Source of the DNA: Aquimarina sp. MMG016
GTDB taxonomy: Bacteria > Bacteroidota > Bacteroidia > Flavobacteriales > Flavobacteriaceae
Length of the DNA stretch: 64,000 bases
Direction of reading: 5' to 3'
NCBI RefSeq assembly: GCF_018100805.1
Contig: NZ_JAGJEA010000001.1
Location: 186,001 to 250,000, forward strand
The notes under the pieces were generated by a model. That model made no database searches and was not told the origin of the DNA. It worked only from the letters and a program-made list of their open reading frames with translations. Position 1 is the first letter of the stretch, and each line of letters starts with the position of its first letter. Made by a program: the position numbers and the translations under genes. This document shows, piece after piece, positions 38,308 through 47,137 of the stretch.

Positions 38308-38697
38308 TGGTTGGGTTGGGTTGAGTTTGTATAATTTTAGTATATCCTCTATTGAGGTTATATCGTATACAAAAAGATTAGTCATGTCTTTTTGTAAGAT
38401 TCTATTTTATAAATAACTTGATCAAAACATCAAAAAGAAAATACGCTCTATTTCTTTATATCTTAAAACAAAATTATCTTAAAACCATCAACCAAATCAA
38501 CATTCATTATCAATGATTATATCTAAAAAAAGTAATATTCACTTATCATAATGTATAGTTGGCTAACAAGTTTTGCAAACGTTTTTGTCTAAAAATTAGT
38601 ATCGTATTAACAAGCATTTACGAATAATTAAAAAAATGTTAACAATATTAAATAGTTGCCGGTTACTGTTCAACGTTTTAAAAAGTAAATATAAAAA

Positions 38698-38735
38698 GAA
38701 AAGCCTTCCACAATTATGGAAGGCTTTTCATCTTT
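38698..38735. terminator. strong intrinsic terminator, perfect 12-bp stem
   Basis: GAAAAGCCTTCC (38698-38709) pairs perfectly with GGAAGGCTTTTC (38718-38729) around an 8-nt loop, followed by a T-run. No gene on the plus strand ends nearby, so it may end transcription from an unannotated plus-strand transcript or, in the other direction, insulate the adhesin gene. Confidence 0.85.
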
Positions 38736-39280
38736 TTTGGGGTATATTATTATGTAGTACTTGGGGTACTTTTTGGGGTTAATTAGATACTCTCTTTAGT
38801 TGGTAGATTAGGGTCTTATAACTAATGTCCTCACATCTAATTTGGTCCCTGATATTCTAAAAAAATCGTATAGATCTTATTATCGTCATAATCATCAAAA
38901 TACTATCTCTTAAGAACATCGGTGTTTTTTAATTACAATACTAATATATGAAAAAAATAAGATAAAATGCAAATAAAATCGATGAAATACACAAATTTTA
39001 ACAATTTAACATTAAAAAGATGAATTTAAAGGATCAATTTATTATCAAAACCAGGTGAAACACCATACCAAGCGTATACACTATGCTACACTTATAGTAG
39101 CTTATTCATATGAAAACAGAATATCATGGCATAGCTATTCGCGGAGCATACTGTCAAGAGCAGAATTTCTTAAACTGTCTAAGATAAGGGATTATAAATC
39201 TGTTGTTTGGTGCTCTACTGGTATAATTTGTTAAAAAAATAACAATCGAATGTAGGTTTAGGGTACCCAAAAGAGTGGCT

Positions 39281-39544
39281 AACCCACCCTTGGAGCTTGG
39301 TATAGGGGCTATCAAAGCTTCGATGGTCGATGGTTTTTGCTAGGTGTTACCGAGGTTTGGACTAGGGTCATCGATGGTTTAGACTACCCCAAGCTATGGT
39401 TTGATAGTCCCTGATCGAAGGGTAAAGATACCCTAATCGATGGTTTACCCTCGGATGCATGATGCTCAGAGTTTCGAAGTACCGAGGTTTTGACTACCCT
39501 GATCATAGGTTTGAGCTCCGCTACCCTACCCTTAAGGGTGGGTT
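39281..39544. repeat. degenerate ~22-bp repeat patch bounded by 11-bp inverted repeat
   Basis: AACCCACCCTT (39281-39291) is the exact reverse complement of AAGGGTGGGTT (39534-39544). Between them lie about eight diverged 21-23-nt units with the theme TCGATGGTTTgactACCCtga: TCGATGGTTT at 39327, 39371 and 39437; ACCGAGGTTT at 39349 and 39481; related forms near 39393 and 39502. The patch is visibly richer in G+C than its surroundings and has no open frame. Could be a small non-autonomous element, a structured RNA or a binding array. Confidence 0.6.
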
Positions 39545-40115
39545 TTAGGTGTTTTGGTGAGTTTTGTTAACAGTTTTTGTTAAAATTGATTAGCAGGAAT
39601 AACGAGATATTTTGATCAAAATAAAAACTTCTAAATAATATTAGTTTTTTCATACGTTGCACCACTTAATTCTTTAATTCGTTTCGCTGAGGATAACTGT
39701 GACTGGGCTAATAAAAAATGATCCGCCCATAATGACGATCTTTTTTTACCATTAAGCTTTAATGTATATATAGGCTTATTGTTTTTAAGACTTAGTAGGT
39801 TAGAAATCCTGAAAATGGTTTAATTTTTTTATCATGAATCGTTTCTTCAGAAAAATAGGAATAATAAATATGGACTCCATGTTTTTTTGATAAACATTTG
39901 ATCGAACCGGGATAAAAAATAAGAAACCATCTTTCTAACTTAACTAATTAATTTCACGAAATAAATTAATAGTTTAGTACATAAAAATTTAAGAGGCAAT
40001 AATGTATTCTAATAATTATAATATAAACTTATCTATTCATTTATTATATGACGTTGCTAACTATATTAATATAAAATCTCCATTTTCATAATTACTTTGT
40101 TTTTAAAAGATAGTA

Positions 40116-40140
40116 TTGACGGTTCACGTAGTTACGTCAA
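40116..40140. promoter_or_regulatory. inverted repeat in kynA promoter region
   Basis: TTGACG (40116-40121) and CGTCAA (40135-40140) form an inverted repeat with a 13-bp centre, about 60 bp before the kynA start; a further AACGTAAT follows. A candidate operator for a dimeric regulator. The ribosome-binding region is AAAAGGAAAC directly before the ATG. Confidence 0.35.
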
Positions 40141-40200
40141 AAATAACGTAATAAAATCGTATCGATCCCTAGCAGAATATTTAGTTAATTAAAAGGAAAC

Positions 40201-41145
40201 ATGAATAGAGAAGAATTATTAAAAGCAATAGATAAAAAATATACAACAATGGGTCAAGACCCCAATATACACCTGGCCGGGTTGTTATATGCAGAACCCA
40301 TGCAATACTGGGATTATATTCAACTTGATGCATTGTTGGGATTACAAACCAAAAGGACACAATTACCTGATGAGATGGTATTTATCATGTACCATCAGAT
40401 CAATGAATTAGTATTTAAGATGATCCTATGGGAAATGAATCAGATTTCTAAGACTAAGAATATTGAACCTAAAATGTTCATAATGCATTTAATGCGAGTA
40501 AGTAGATACTTTGATATGTTATCTAACTCCTTTGATATTATGAGCGAGGGTATGGAAATTGATCAGTATATGAAGTTTAGAACAACACTTACTCCTGCAA
40601 GTGGTTTTCAATCTGTGCAATACCGCAAAATAGAAATAGCATCTACAGAGTTAATTAATTTGATTGATTATCGATTTAGAAAAACTATTAATAGAGATAC
40701 ACCTTATGAACATGCATTTAATCATATGTATTGGCAAGCAGCAGGAAAAGACCATAATACAGGAAAGAAAAGCAAATTGATGATCAATTTTGAAGACAAA
40801 TACAAAATAGAATTGATTGCGTGGATGAAGGAATACAATACAGTTAACCTCTGGACCAAGTTTAAACAGCTACCGGAGGATTATCAGAAAAATAAAGATT
40901 TAATGAATGCCATGCGCCATTATGATCATACGGTAAATATTGATTGGGTCATGCACCATTACAATACAGCGACAAAGTATTTGGACTCAGGTAACGTAAA
41001 TATAGAAGCAACAGGAGGAAGCGATTGGCACAAATACATGCATCCAAGGTATCAAAGAAGAATTTTCTTTCCAGAACTATGGAGCGAGGAAGAGCTAGAG
41101 AATTGGGGAGTTACTAACCTTGAGGGATACAAAAAAATTTCCTAA
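40201..41145 (+). CDS. kynA: tryptophan 2,3-dioxygenase
   Basis: 314 aa, full length for the Bacteroidota form. Diagnostic stretches: LLYAEPMQYWDYIQLDALL, DEMVFIMYHQINELVFKMI (heme-pocket histidine H75 region), TPASGFQSVQYRKIE and GGSDWHKYMHPRYQRRIFFPEL near the end (substrate loop, GGS). The enzyme opens the indole ring of L-tryptophan to N-formylkynurenine, the first step of the kynurenine pathway, in the cytoplasm. Stands alone on the plus strand with its own ribosome-binding site (AAAGGAAAC). No other kynurenine genes in the window. It marks the left border of the cassette-like island. Confidence 0.96.
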   Translation: MNREELLKAIDKKYTTMGQDPNIHLAGLLYAEPMQYWDYIQLDALLGLQTKRTQLPDEMVFIMYHQINELVFKMILWEMNQISKTKNIEPKMFIMHLMRVSRYFDMLSNSFDIMSEGMEIDQYMKFRTTLTPASGFQSVQYRKIEIASTELINLIDYRFRKTINRDTPYEHAFNHMYWQAAGKDHNTGKKSKLMINFEDKYKIELIAWMKEYNTVNLWTKFKQLPEDYQKNKDLMNAMRHYDHTVNIDWVMHHYNTATKYLDSGNVNIEATGGSDWHKYMHPRYQRRIFFPELWSEEELENWGVTNLEGYKKIS

Positions 41146-41198
41146 AGGAATCAAATTATATACTCAATACCATTGTAGATTTTTTGAAATACATTGTT

Positions 41199-41624
41199 TT
41201 ATTGAACTTTATACAAAAGTGGTATTATTTTTTTTCCAATAAGTAATTGTGAGAAATGTATACCTATAGACGAAAGTATAATGAGGACCATTGTTTCAGA
41301 CAACCCATTGATAAAAAACAAAAAGAAATCTGACCCCGTATGATAAACGTTAATTAAAACTTTTAAAAGCATTACAATAAATCCTATTATAAAAAACAAA
41401 TATAGATGTAAGGACGGTTTTTTGAGCACATAAATAATAAAAGTAAATGCCCAAAACAAACCAAAAATGTATACTACCCATATAAAATCAAAACTTCCTC
41501 CTCTTTTTATAAATATCATTGGGTCAAATAAATCTACAATGAATAAATTAATCTCACCTACTAAAATGATAATCAATAAATTAAATATACAGGAAAGAAC
41601 ATGGAATTTTATAACATTATTCAT
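41199..41624 (-). CDS. membrane protein, putative immunity partner of the amidase-like toxin
   Basis: 141 aa with four predicted membrane segments (FNLLIIILVGEINLFIV, FDFIWVVYIFGLFWAF, LYLFFIIGFIVMLLKVLI, SETMVLIILSSIGIHF). Not recognised by family. Its ATG overlaps the stop region of the peptidase-like gene upstream, so the two are translationally coupled; a toxin followed by a small inner-membrane protein is a usual effector-immunity layout. The last codons, K-V-Q-stop, are supplied by a copy of the 19-bp boundary repeat. Confidence 0.75.
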   Translation of the reverse strand: MNNVIKFHVLSCIFNLLIIILVGEINLFIVDLFDPMIFIKRGGSFDFIWVVYIFGLFWAFTFIIYVLKKPSLHLYLFFIIGFIVMLLKVLINVYHTGSDFFLFFINGLSETMVLIILSSIGIHFSQLLIGKKIIPLLYKVQ

Positions 41625-42319
41625 TATATATAGAAATATGTATTGTTTTTGTTGTCTAGTTCTCTAGTTTCACGTGGATTAAAAGCACCATCGCACCTTA
41701 TTCTACCATCGCCATTGTTTCCTCTTTCTCCTCTGCCCGCTCCAACAGAACAAAAGCCATCATCAGCTATAAAATGATTTTCTAAACTTGTGATGATTTC
41801 TACATGTCCTGTACCTATTACTACAATATCGCCAGGCTGAGTTTCTTCATAACCAATTCTTTTCTTTAATGAAGTTTGACCATTAAGTATTTGTCTTGGG
41901 TCATAGTAATGTCGATTAGCAGCAGTAAAACTTCGTTGATTATATAAATATATAGAATCTCCAACAAAAACATTACATAACCATATTTTATGTGAACCTG
42001 AATTGCTCCAAAATGTGCTATACAATCTACTGTCCCATTCTTGATAAGCTTTCTTTAGTCTAGCTAAATGGTCGTTATTTTTTTTCACATTACTAGCAGT
42101 ATAATGAAATCCGGATAGAGAAGATAAAGTACTTTTTTGTGAACTTGATAAAGCGCTCCAATCATTCCAAGAAGCAAATGAATTAGGCTTTCGTGTTGAT
42201 CCAGCTAATTTAGGATTAGGCGAAAAAAACCAATTTTGTTTTTTAGTATGAAAATTCCAATAAGAATCCATGATAGTTTTATTTTCCCCAAGTTTTATTG
42301 CTGCACTGGCTAAACTCAT
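41624..42319 (-). CDS. amidase/CHAP-like cell-wall hydrolase, putative effector
   Basis: 231 aa, no signal peptide. The last half carries a papain-like amidase pattern: a Cys in KIWLCNVFVGDSIYLYN (C115), then QPGDIVVIGTGHVEII with H172, as in CHAP/NlpC-P60 and T6SS Tae-type amidases that cut peptidoglycan peptides. The N-terminal half (residues 1-90) is unrecognised. Coupled to a downstream multi-pass membrane protein. Without a signal sequence it would need an injection system or release by lysis; whether the eCIS upstream could carry it is speculation. Confidence 0.65.
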   Translation of the reverse strand: MSLASAAIKLGENKTIMDSYWNFHTKKQNWFFSPNPKLAGSTRKPNSFASWNDWSALSSSQKSTLSSLSGFHYTASNVKKNNDHLARLKKAYQEWDSRLYSTFWSNSGSHKIWLCNVFVGDSIYLYNQRSFTAANRHYYDPRQILNGQTSLKKRIGYEETQPGDIVVIGTGHVEIITSLENHFIADDGFCSVGAGRGERGNNGDGRIRCDGAFNPRETRELDNKNNTYFYI

Positions 42320-42684
42320 AAATTACGATTTGTAATAGTTTTGTTTTCTCACCCAAATATACGAAGTCTACTAACACTTTTTTTTGGGAAATATCCCTAA
42401 ATTTAACAAGAAATAAATCAACCAAATATAGCTTTGTGAAGTTTGCAAGTTCGTAGGACACACAAGTTACTAATAAAAAGACTTTTAGAAATTATACCTA
42501 TCCGACTCGGGTAGAAACTATTATCATACTTTTTATTATTCTCAATATTGTATACACAATAGCACAAATCCTCCCTCCAAAATTATCTGTTCGTCCACAA
42601 AATTTAAACAAACATCCTCATCATTCAATATTTTATTACATAAAATAATAATTTAAAGTATTATTAATTATAATACCATATATT
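42320..42684. other. intergenic region between divergent amidase-like gene and small peptide gene
   Basis: No gene is supported. AT-rich, holding the leaders of two divergent genes. A small inverted repeat TATTGT-ATAC-ACAATA lies near 42547-42562. I see no clear promoter motif. Confidence 0.6.
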
Positions 42685-42816
42685 ATGTTAGAAAAACTGT
42701 TAAAATCACAAAATGTTCAGGTTTTAAATAAACAAGAACAACGCTCCGTCAAAGCAGGGTCCAACGTTCCTTGTGTAAAATACCCAGGTACTTTTCTATG
42801 CGTTACCGATGTCTAA
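42685..42816 (+). CDS. short double-glycine-type leader peptide (natural-product/bacteriocin precursor-like)
   Basis: 43 aa. The first 25 residues (MLEKLLKSQNVQVLNKQEQR, then SVKAG) follow the Bacteroidota precursor leader theme L-x-K-x-EQ-x-x-V/I-x-x-G; the remainder (SNVPCVKYPGTFLCVTDV) is an 18-residue core with two Cys. The cleavage site would be A-G rather than the usual G-G. No maturation enzyme or peptidase transporter is visible in the window. It starts right after an AT-rich leader, ATACCATATATT, very like that before the 45882 gene. Confidence 0.55.
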   Translation: MLEKLLKSQNVQVLNKQEQRSVKAGSNVPCVKYPGTFLCVTDV

Positions 42817-42944
42817 AAGCTAGAACATAAAAGTTGTTCACTCAGTATGTAAACCGAACCGTTTGAGGGCAGTTAGAAACTTTATCATTCTGATAATTAA
42901 TAATATTCGACTGTCCTCAAACAGATCGTTTATTTGAATTTTTT

Positions 42945-43052
42945 TTAGAAAAATTGATGCCACAAAACATCGAAAATAAGTTTATATAAAATCATACCCA
43001 TAGCAATCCCTACTGCTAAACTCACCCAATTTGTTTTCTTCTTTTCTTTCAT
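42945..43052 (-). CDS. 35-residue membrane peptide
   Basis: Starts MKEKKKTNWVSLAVGIAMG: a basic start and one membrane helix (VSLAVGIAMGMILYKLIF), ending DVLWHQFF. A copy of the 19-bp boundary repeat lies directly before the ATG (43050-43069) and another just after the stop (42924-42942), so it is a one-gene unit flanked by repeats. Function unknown; a toxin-like or immunity-like peptide is possible. Confidence 0.5.
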   Translation of the reverse strand: MKEKKKTNWVSLAVGIAMGMILYKLIFDVLWHQFF

Positions 43053-43175
43053 TGGTTTATTGAACTTTTAGTTTACTATACCCAACGGAAAACATTTCCG
43101 CACTATCAGGTTGAATAATTAAAACTATATAAACATGATACAATTTTTCACAACTCCTGTTTTGTTTTTCATCGT

Positions 43176-43532
43176 TTATTTAGACTTTTGATTTATTATT
43201 TTTTTTGTGTTTTCCAAATAGCTTTTAATATGGTAATATGTAGGTTCTACTTCTAAATCAAATTTTTGAAAAAAATAACTAGAAACTTTCGATGGACCAT
43301 TGTCTTTTAGCATTTTAAACAACATTTTGTTTTCTTTCAAAGCTTCCTCTTTAGATTTTCCTGAATGGTTGATCAAATAGTTATTTTTTTTGTTTTCATC
43401 ATTTACATTTTTGTTAATCTTAAGCCATGTAATTACTATTACGATACAACAAATTATAAGAATGGGAACAACAAATGGTTGCAAAGCAGGATGTGTTTTC
43501 CTAGCAAATTGAAATACATACATAAAGATCAT
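43176..43532 (-). CDS. small membrane protein, 118 aa
   Basis: One membrane segment near the start (PFVVPILIICCIVIVITWLKI) after MIFMYVFQFARKTHP, then a helical cytoplasmic-type domain with KSKEEALKENKMLFKMLKDN. Not recognised. A second ATG lies outside the frame near the repeat. Its stop codon lies in a variant boundary repeat (AAGTCTAAATAAACGATG, giving K-S-K-stop). Unknown function; looks like an immunity-size membrane protein. Confidence 0.6.
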   Translation of the reverse strand: MIFMYVFQFARKTHPALQPFVVPILIICCIVIVITWLKINKNVNDENKKNNYLINHSGKSKEEALKENKMLFKMLKDNGPSKVSSYFFQKFDLEVEPTYYHIKSYLENTKKIINQKSK

Positions 43533-43564
43533 CCATTTCCTATCGTTTTATTGAACTTTTTTAT

Positions 43565-43999
43565 CTATTGGCTTTTTTCTAAACTTTCATGCACAACATC
43601 AAGGTATTCTCTCCAAAATTTTTTTTCTTTTTCATTTAGTTTATCATCATCCATTATTAATACCATTTCAATATTTTTTATTATTTCAGTTTTTTCAACG
43701 TCTGATAACGCCTTGAGCGTTCTTTCATTTAGGATACCTTCCATTCCATTACTTGTGCTTCCTCTGCCACCACCTCTGGGATAAATTTCAAATTTCTTCA
43801 ATTTTAAAGCATCTTCTATAACCCTTATACTTTCAGTTGTCTTTTTTATATCCTCCTGAAGCTTTATTGATTCTTCTCCGAAGAAAGACGGAACTTTACT
43901 TTTTCTATGATCCATGTTCTCTACCAATCCACAATTAGAAGCATTTAGAGTTATGAAAAATAGAACTAAAATCAATGTTAAATTTTTACTATGTTTCAT
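43565..43999 (-). CDS. small secreted or lipoprotein-like protein, 144 aa
   Basis: Signal-like start MKHSKNLTLILVLFFITLN, with C23 in a weak lipobox context (NASNCGL). The mature part is helical with a Gly/Arg turn (YPRGGGRGSTSNG) and a charged C-terminus. Not recognised. It is flanked by boundary repeats at 43541-43560 (downstream) and a degenerate one at the ATG. Confidence 0.6.
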   Translation of the reverse strand: MKHSKNLTLILVLFFITLNASNCGLVENMDHRKSKVPSFFGEESIKLQEDIKKTTESIRVIEDALKLKKFEIYPRGGGRGSTSNGMEGILNERTLKALSDVEKTEIIKNIEMVLIMDDDKLNEKEKKFWREYLDVVHESLEKSQ

Positions 44000-44111
44000 C
44001 GTTTATTTTTTTATTAAAACTTGATAATCTTTTCTGAGATTCAATATTCCATCAATCTCAACGATCTCTTCTATCTAAAACCTAGGGGTATTAACTCTTC
44101 TGGAATGAATA

Positions 44112-44149
44112 TTTGAACAAGACATTTAGTGCTAAATGCCTTGTTCAAA
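44112..44149 (-). terminator. hairpin terminator after the subtilase gene
   Basis: TTTGAACAAG (44112-44121) pairs with CTTGTTCAAA (44140-44149) and the inner CATTTAG pairs with CTAAATG, so a nearly continuous 17-bp stem sits 8 nt past the subtilase stop. The downstream T-run is weak. Confidence 0.75.
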
Positions 44150-44156
44150 TTACTTA

Positions 44157-45659
44157 TTAAAGTGTAGCTTTATCACAATTAATAATACCAGATCCATAAG
44201 TATTATCATAACCCCGCCTTCCAAGATCTAATGCACTCCTTTGTAATTTATATTTAATTTGCAACGGACTTAAATTTCTAAATCGTTGCTTAATTAATGC
44301 TGCTGCTCCAGCAACGTGTGGACAGGCCATACTAGTTCCTGATTTTGAACAATAACCATTTCTTAAAACCGTAGAATTTATATATACTCCAGGTGCAACC
44401 ACATCCACTTGATTCCATTGTGAAGTTTTTCCTCCTCTACTAGAAAATCTCGCAATTCTATTTTTAAAATCTGTAGCCCCTACTGCTATTGGGCTTGCAA
44501 GAGCACTTCCGCGAAGGATTGAATTAGCAGGAGAACATACCCACGGGAAACTAGAACCATAAGAATTTCCAGAAGCGATAACAATAGTTACCCCAGCTGC
44601 TTGACATCTTTGAACCGCTTGGGCATATGCTACTATTGGCGCGCTAGCTCCTCCTAAACTCATACTTGCTATATCTATTCTATTAGTGACACACCAATTC
44701 ATCCCAGCTATAATCCAGGACATATTTCCTCTTCCACTATCATTCAAAACTTTTACAGCATATAAAGAAGCTCCGGGAGCAACCCCGACTACTCCATTAT
44801 TATTTCTTCCTGCAATAATACCAGCACAATGCGTTCCATGGCTATGCTTGTCTAAATAACTTGTAGATCCCGGAATAAATGAAACTCCTCCTCTAACATA
44901 AAGGTCAGGATGTCTTGTTATACCAGTATCCAATACAGCTACTTTTACACCTCTACCCGTAATACCTCTTCTCCATGCATTAGTTGCTTTAACAGCATGT
45001 ATATTCCATGGTATTGGAATGTATTTATATCTAAAAAATGGAAAAGGTTTAATAGGTTTTAATGGGTTTAAACGCGGATTTTTTATCGGAAATTTAGGTA
45101 GTGTTGGTGTAGTTGGACCACTTATGTTTTCACTTGCACCATTACTATTCAAAAGTGATTTTAATACAAAATTCATGGTTTTTTCTGCACCATCTTGAAA
45201 ATCTGTAGAATCTAAATTATATTCTTCAGGATAGTAATAATTGTCAATTTCTGGTTCCTGAACTATATCGTAGTCATAATTTTCGAATTCATTTTCAAAG
45301 CCCTCAGATTCTTGAAAATCTTCCTTAAAAAAGATATCACCCCCATTAATATTTACAGTTATATCATCTTCTATATAATTTTCAACTTCGAGAATACCCA
45401 TTTCTATATCTTCTTCTACGGCCATAACTCGATCATTTTTTTCTAATTTAGAAACTTCTGATTCGCTTAGCGTTACAGAAGCGACACCTAATTCTTCAAA
45501 GTTGACAACATCTTCGTCCATGATTTCTTCGTCCGAAGCTAAAAAGCTATTGCCTTCTTTATAATTTCTTTTACTAAGTCCAAGAATTTCTTGTACCTGT
45601 TTTGTTGACACATTACCTTCATGGAAGGTTACGATGTACTTTTTGAGTTGTTTTGTCAT
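44157..45659 (-). CDS. S8 subtilisin-like serine protease without signal peptide
   Basis: 500 aa. An I9-inhibitor-like propeptide starts at residue 5 (LKKYIVTFHEGNVSTKQV). An acidic Tyr-rich linker (about 90-160) and a Pro-rich stretch (PKFPIKNPRLNPLKPIKPFP) follow, then the catalytic domain with D244 (VAVLDTGI), H274 (HSHGTHCAG), N365 (ASGNS) and S443 (SGTSMACPHVAGAA). Catalytic triad intact. There is no N-terminal export signal and no T9SS tail, which is unusual for a subtilase with a propeptide; it may act inside the cell or be released otherwise. Followed by a terminator. Confidence 0.92.
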   Translation of the reverse strand: MTKQLKKYIVTFHEGNVSTKQVQEILGLSKRNYKEGNSFLASDEEIMDEDVVNFEELGVASVTLSESEVSKLEKNDRVMAVEEDIEMGILEVENYIEDDITVNINGGDIFFKEDFQESEGFENEFENYDYDIVQEPEIDNYYYPEEYNLDSTDFQDGAEKTMNFVLKSLLNSNGASENISGPTTPTLPKFPIKNPRLNPLKPIKPFPFFRYKYIPIPWNIHAVKATNAWRRGITGRGVKVAVLDTGITRHPDLYVRGGVSFIPGSTSYLDKHSHGTHCAGIIAGRNNNGVVGVAPGASLYAVKVLNDSGRGNMSWIIAGMNWCVTNRIDIASMSLGGASAPIVAYAQAVQRCQAAGVTIVIASGNSYGSSFPWVCSPANSILRGSALASPIAVGATDFKNRIARFSSRGGKTSQWNQVDVVAPGVYINSTVLRNGYCSKSGTSMACPHVAGAAALIKQRFRNLSPLQIKYKLQRSALDLGRRGYDNTYGSGIINCDKATL

Positions 45660-45881
45660 GATTCATTACTTTTTAATTAATAACCCATTATTGTTTTTAT
45701 ACAATTTTTACGGTATCAAAATTGCACTAAAATGCTAATAGAAATCAAGAGGAGAATGCTTGAAATTTACGTAAGGGTTTTTCCTGTTTTTTTTGAGAAA
45801 AACAAGGTATTTAAAACCTGTATAGATTTGATAATGAAATGTTTATTATTTTAGAGCTGTATAATTAAAATAACATATATT

Positions 45882-46460
45882 ATGAATGATCTTAACACAA
45901 ATCACAATGAAAAAAAACTAAAGAATTTTATAACTATCCCAGGTAAAGATGTTGGTAACAAAGAGGATGATCCTAATGATATTACACCAATTAATTACCC
46001 TATACCTGATAATAAGACGATCTCTGGATCAGGAATGCCTATTACAATTAGACTATTTAGAAAAGTCGTAAAAGCATACTACAACAGACAAAATAAAGTT
46101 CATGAACTTTTTAAACATTTTGTTCCCAGGGAAAAACAAAAGGAGACAGCACTTTTAGACCCACATAATGAAATTGTATCCGGGATATACGGACGAGATA
46201 CTTTACTTCATATTTTATCCCAACCAAGATGTGAAGGCATAAGGTATGTAAACTGCGTTTACAGAAAAGAAAAATCCATTGTGTTATTTGGTGTAGACCG
46301 TAATGGGCAGCCAATCGGAGAAAAAGAAAAATCCTCAAAGGATACTCTTCCAAAAAACCTTTTGATATACGAAGTAAAGCAAGAAAGCAAAACTATGTCT
46401 GAAATTTTGCAAATGATAGATTCTAAAGAAGAATTTGTCAGTCAAGTTATATTAAGCTAA
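45882..46460 (+). CDS. hypothetical protein, first gene of a two-component operon
   Basis: 192 aa, soluble, not recognised. Begins MNDLNTNHNEKKLKNFITIP; the core (FRKVVKAYYNRQNKVHELFKHFVPREK, then SGIYGRDTLLHILSQPRCEGIRYV) looks like a compact domain. It starts the plus-strand unit of four genes and its TAA overlaps the ATG of the membrane protein by one base, so they are made together. Probably a partner or output of the sensor system; nothing more can be supported. Confidence 0.75.
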   Translation: MNDLNTNHNEKKLKNFITIPGKDVGNKEDDPNDITPINYPIPDNKTISGSGMPITIRLFRKVVKAYYNRQNKVHELFKHFVPREKQKETALLDPHNEIVSGIYGRDTLLHILSQPRCEGIRYVNCVYRKEKSIVLFGVDRNGQPIGEKEKSSKDTLPKNLLIYEVKQESKTMSEILQMIDSKEEFVSQVILS

Positions 46461-47137
46461 TGTTCGACTTCACAGATATCATATATTATATTTTATTGCT
46501 AAGCGCAATTATTTTGAGTCTAATAGCTCCCAAAGATCACTTTCGGGGGCTTATTTACTTACGAATATTATTAATTGTTGGATTTTGTAGTGAATTATCT
46601 GTCGATTTAATCAACAGTAATTACAAAGCTGTTCACGCTCCTCCTAGTCCTATTCATTATTTTTATATTCCTTTTGAGTATATAATGTTAAGTGTTTTTT
46701 TGAAAAAATATTTAAAAGTCAAATTGGTAAAAACTCTAATTAACTTTTCTTTTATCATTTATGTTTTAGTTGCTCTATATTTTTCAATATTCTACTATTC
46801 TTTCGGTAAAGATTATCCTGGTATTATTTATAATTTTGGTATTGGTTTTTTGATTATTTGGAGTTCGCTATTACTCTTCAACTTGGAATTTAATAAAAAG
46901 GTGAAATTAATACAATTACCTATATTTTGGATATGTACCGCAATAATAATTTTATATTCAGGAGTGTTTTTTTACAACGGTGTTTATAACTATCTTGTTG
47001 ATGCTAGAACAGAATTAGCTTACAAATTAAGAAGAAATATAAACTTAAACTTGAATTTTATCTTTTACATCTTATTATGCTATTCTTTTATATGTTCAAT
47101 ACGTCACAAGAAGTCAGCGAAGTCTTCTACTCTGTGA
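46460..47137 (+). CDS. multi-pass membrane protein, sensor operon
   Basis: 225 aa with about six membrane segments (IIYYILLLSAIILSLIAP, IYLRILLIVGFCSEL, LINFSFIIYVLVALYF, IYNFGIGFLIIWSSLLLF, IFWICTAIIILYSGVFFYNG, FYILLCYSFICSI). No catalytic motif seen. It overlaps the previous stop by one base and runs 46 nt into the kinase gene, so all are co-translated. May be the sensory or accessory membrane part for the kinase. Confidence 0.75.
   Translation: MFDFTDIIYYILLLSAIILSLIAPKDHFRGLIYLRILLIVGFCSELSVDLINSNYKAVHAPPSPIHYFYIPFEYIMLSVFLKKYLKVKLVKTLINFSFIIYVLVALYFSIFYYSFGKDYPGIIYNFGIGFLIIWSSLLLFNLEFNKKVKLIQLPIFWICTAIIILYSGVFFYNGVYNYLVDARTELAYKLRRNINLNLNFIFYILLCYSFICSIRHKKSAKSSTL

Larger units (their letters stand above)
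38308..40200. other. 1.9-kb intergenic region
   Basis: No convincing gene on either strand. It lies between the divergent adhesin (minus) and kynA (plus). Contents: AT-rich leader of the adhesin to about 38700; a terminator hairpin (38698-38735); a GC-richer patch of degenerate ~22-bp repeats inside an inverted repeat (39281-39544); and an AT-rich stretch leading into kynA with an inverted repeat at 40116-40140. The sequence around 38795-38860 looks vaguely tRNA-like but does not fold as one by eye. Confidence 0.7.

Noticed and set aside
38795..38865. tRNA gene
   Set aside because: AGTTGGTAGA and a GGGTCTTATAAC stretch look tRNA-like, but no acceptor stem or T-arm with GTTCGAA could be paired; at most a remnant.
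39320..39540. CRISPR array
   Set aside because: Units are diverged and vary in length, with no constant repeats or unique spacers and no cas genes.
41156..41194. 12-residue frame following the last boundary repeat
   Set aside because: Too short and without features; noted only because it begins at the repeat's ATG.
42279..42461. 60-codon minus-strand frame before the amidase-like gene
   Set aside because: It overlaps the start of the amidase-like gene in another frame and has no recognisable features.
43133..43172. 15-residue frame starting at a boundary repeat (MKNKTGVVKN...)
   Set aside because: Too short to support as a gene; probably a chance frame or remnant after the repeat.
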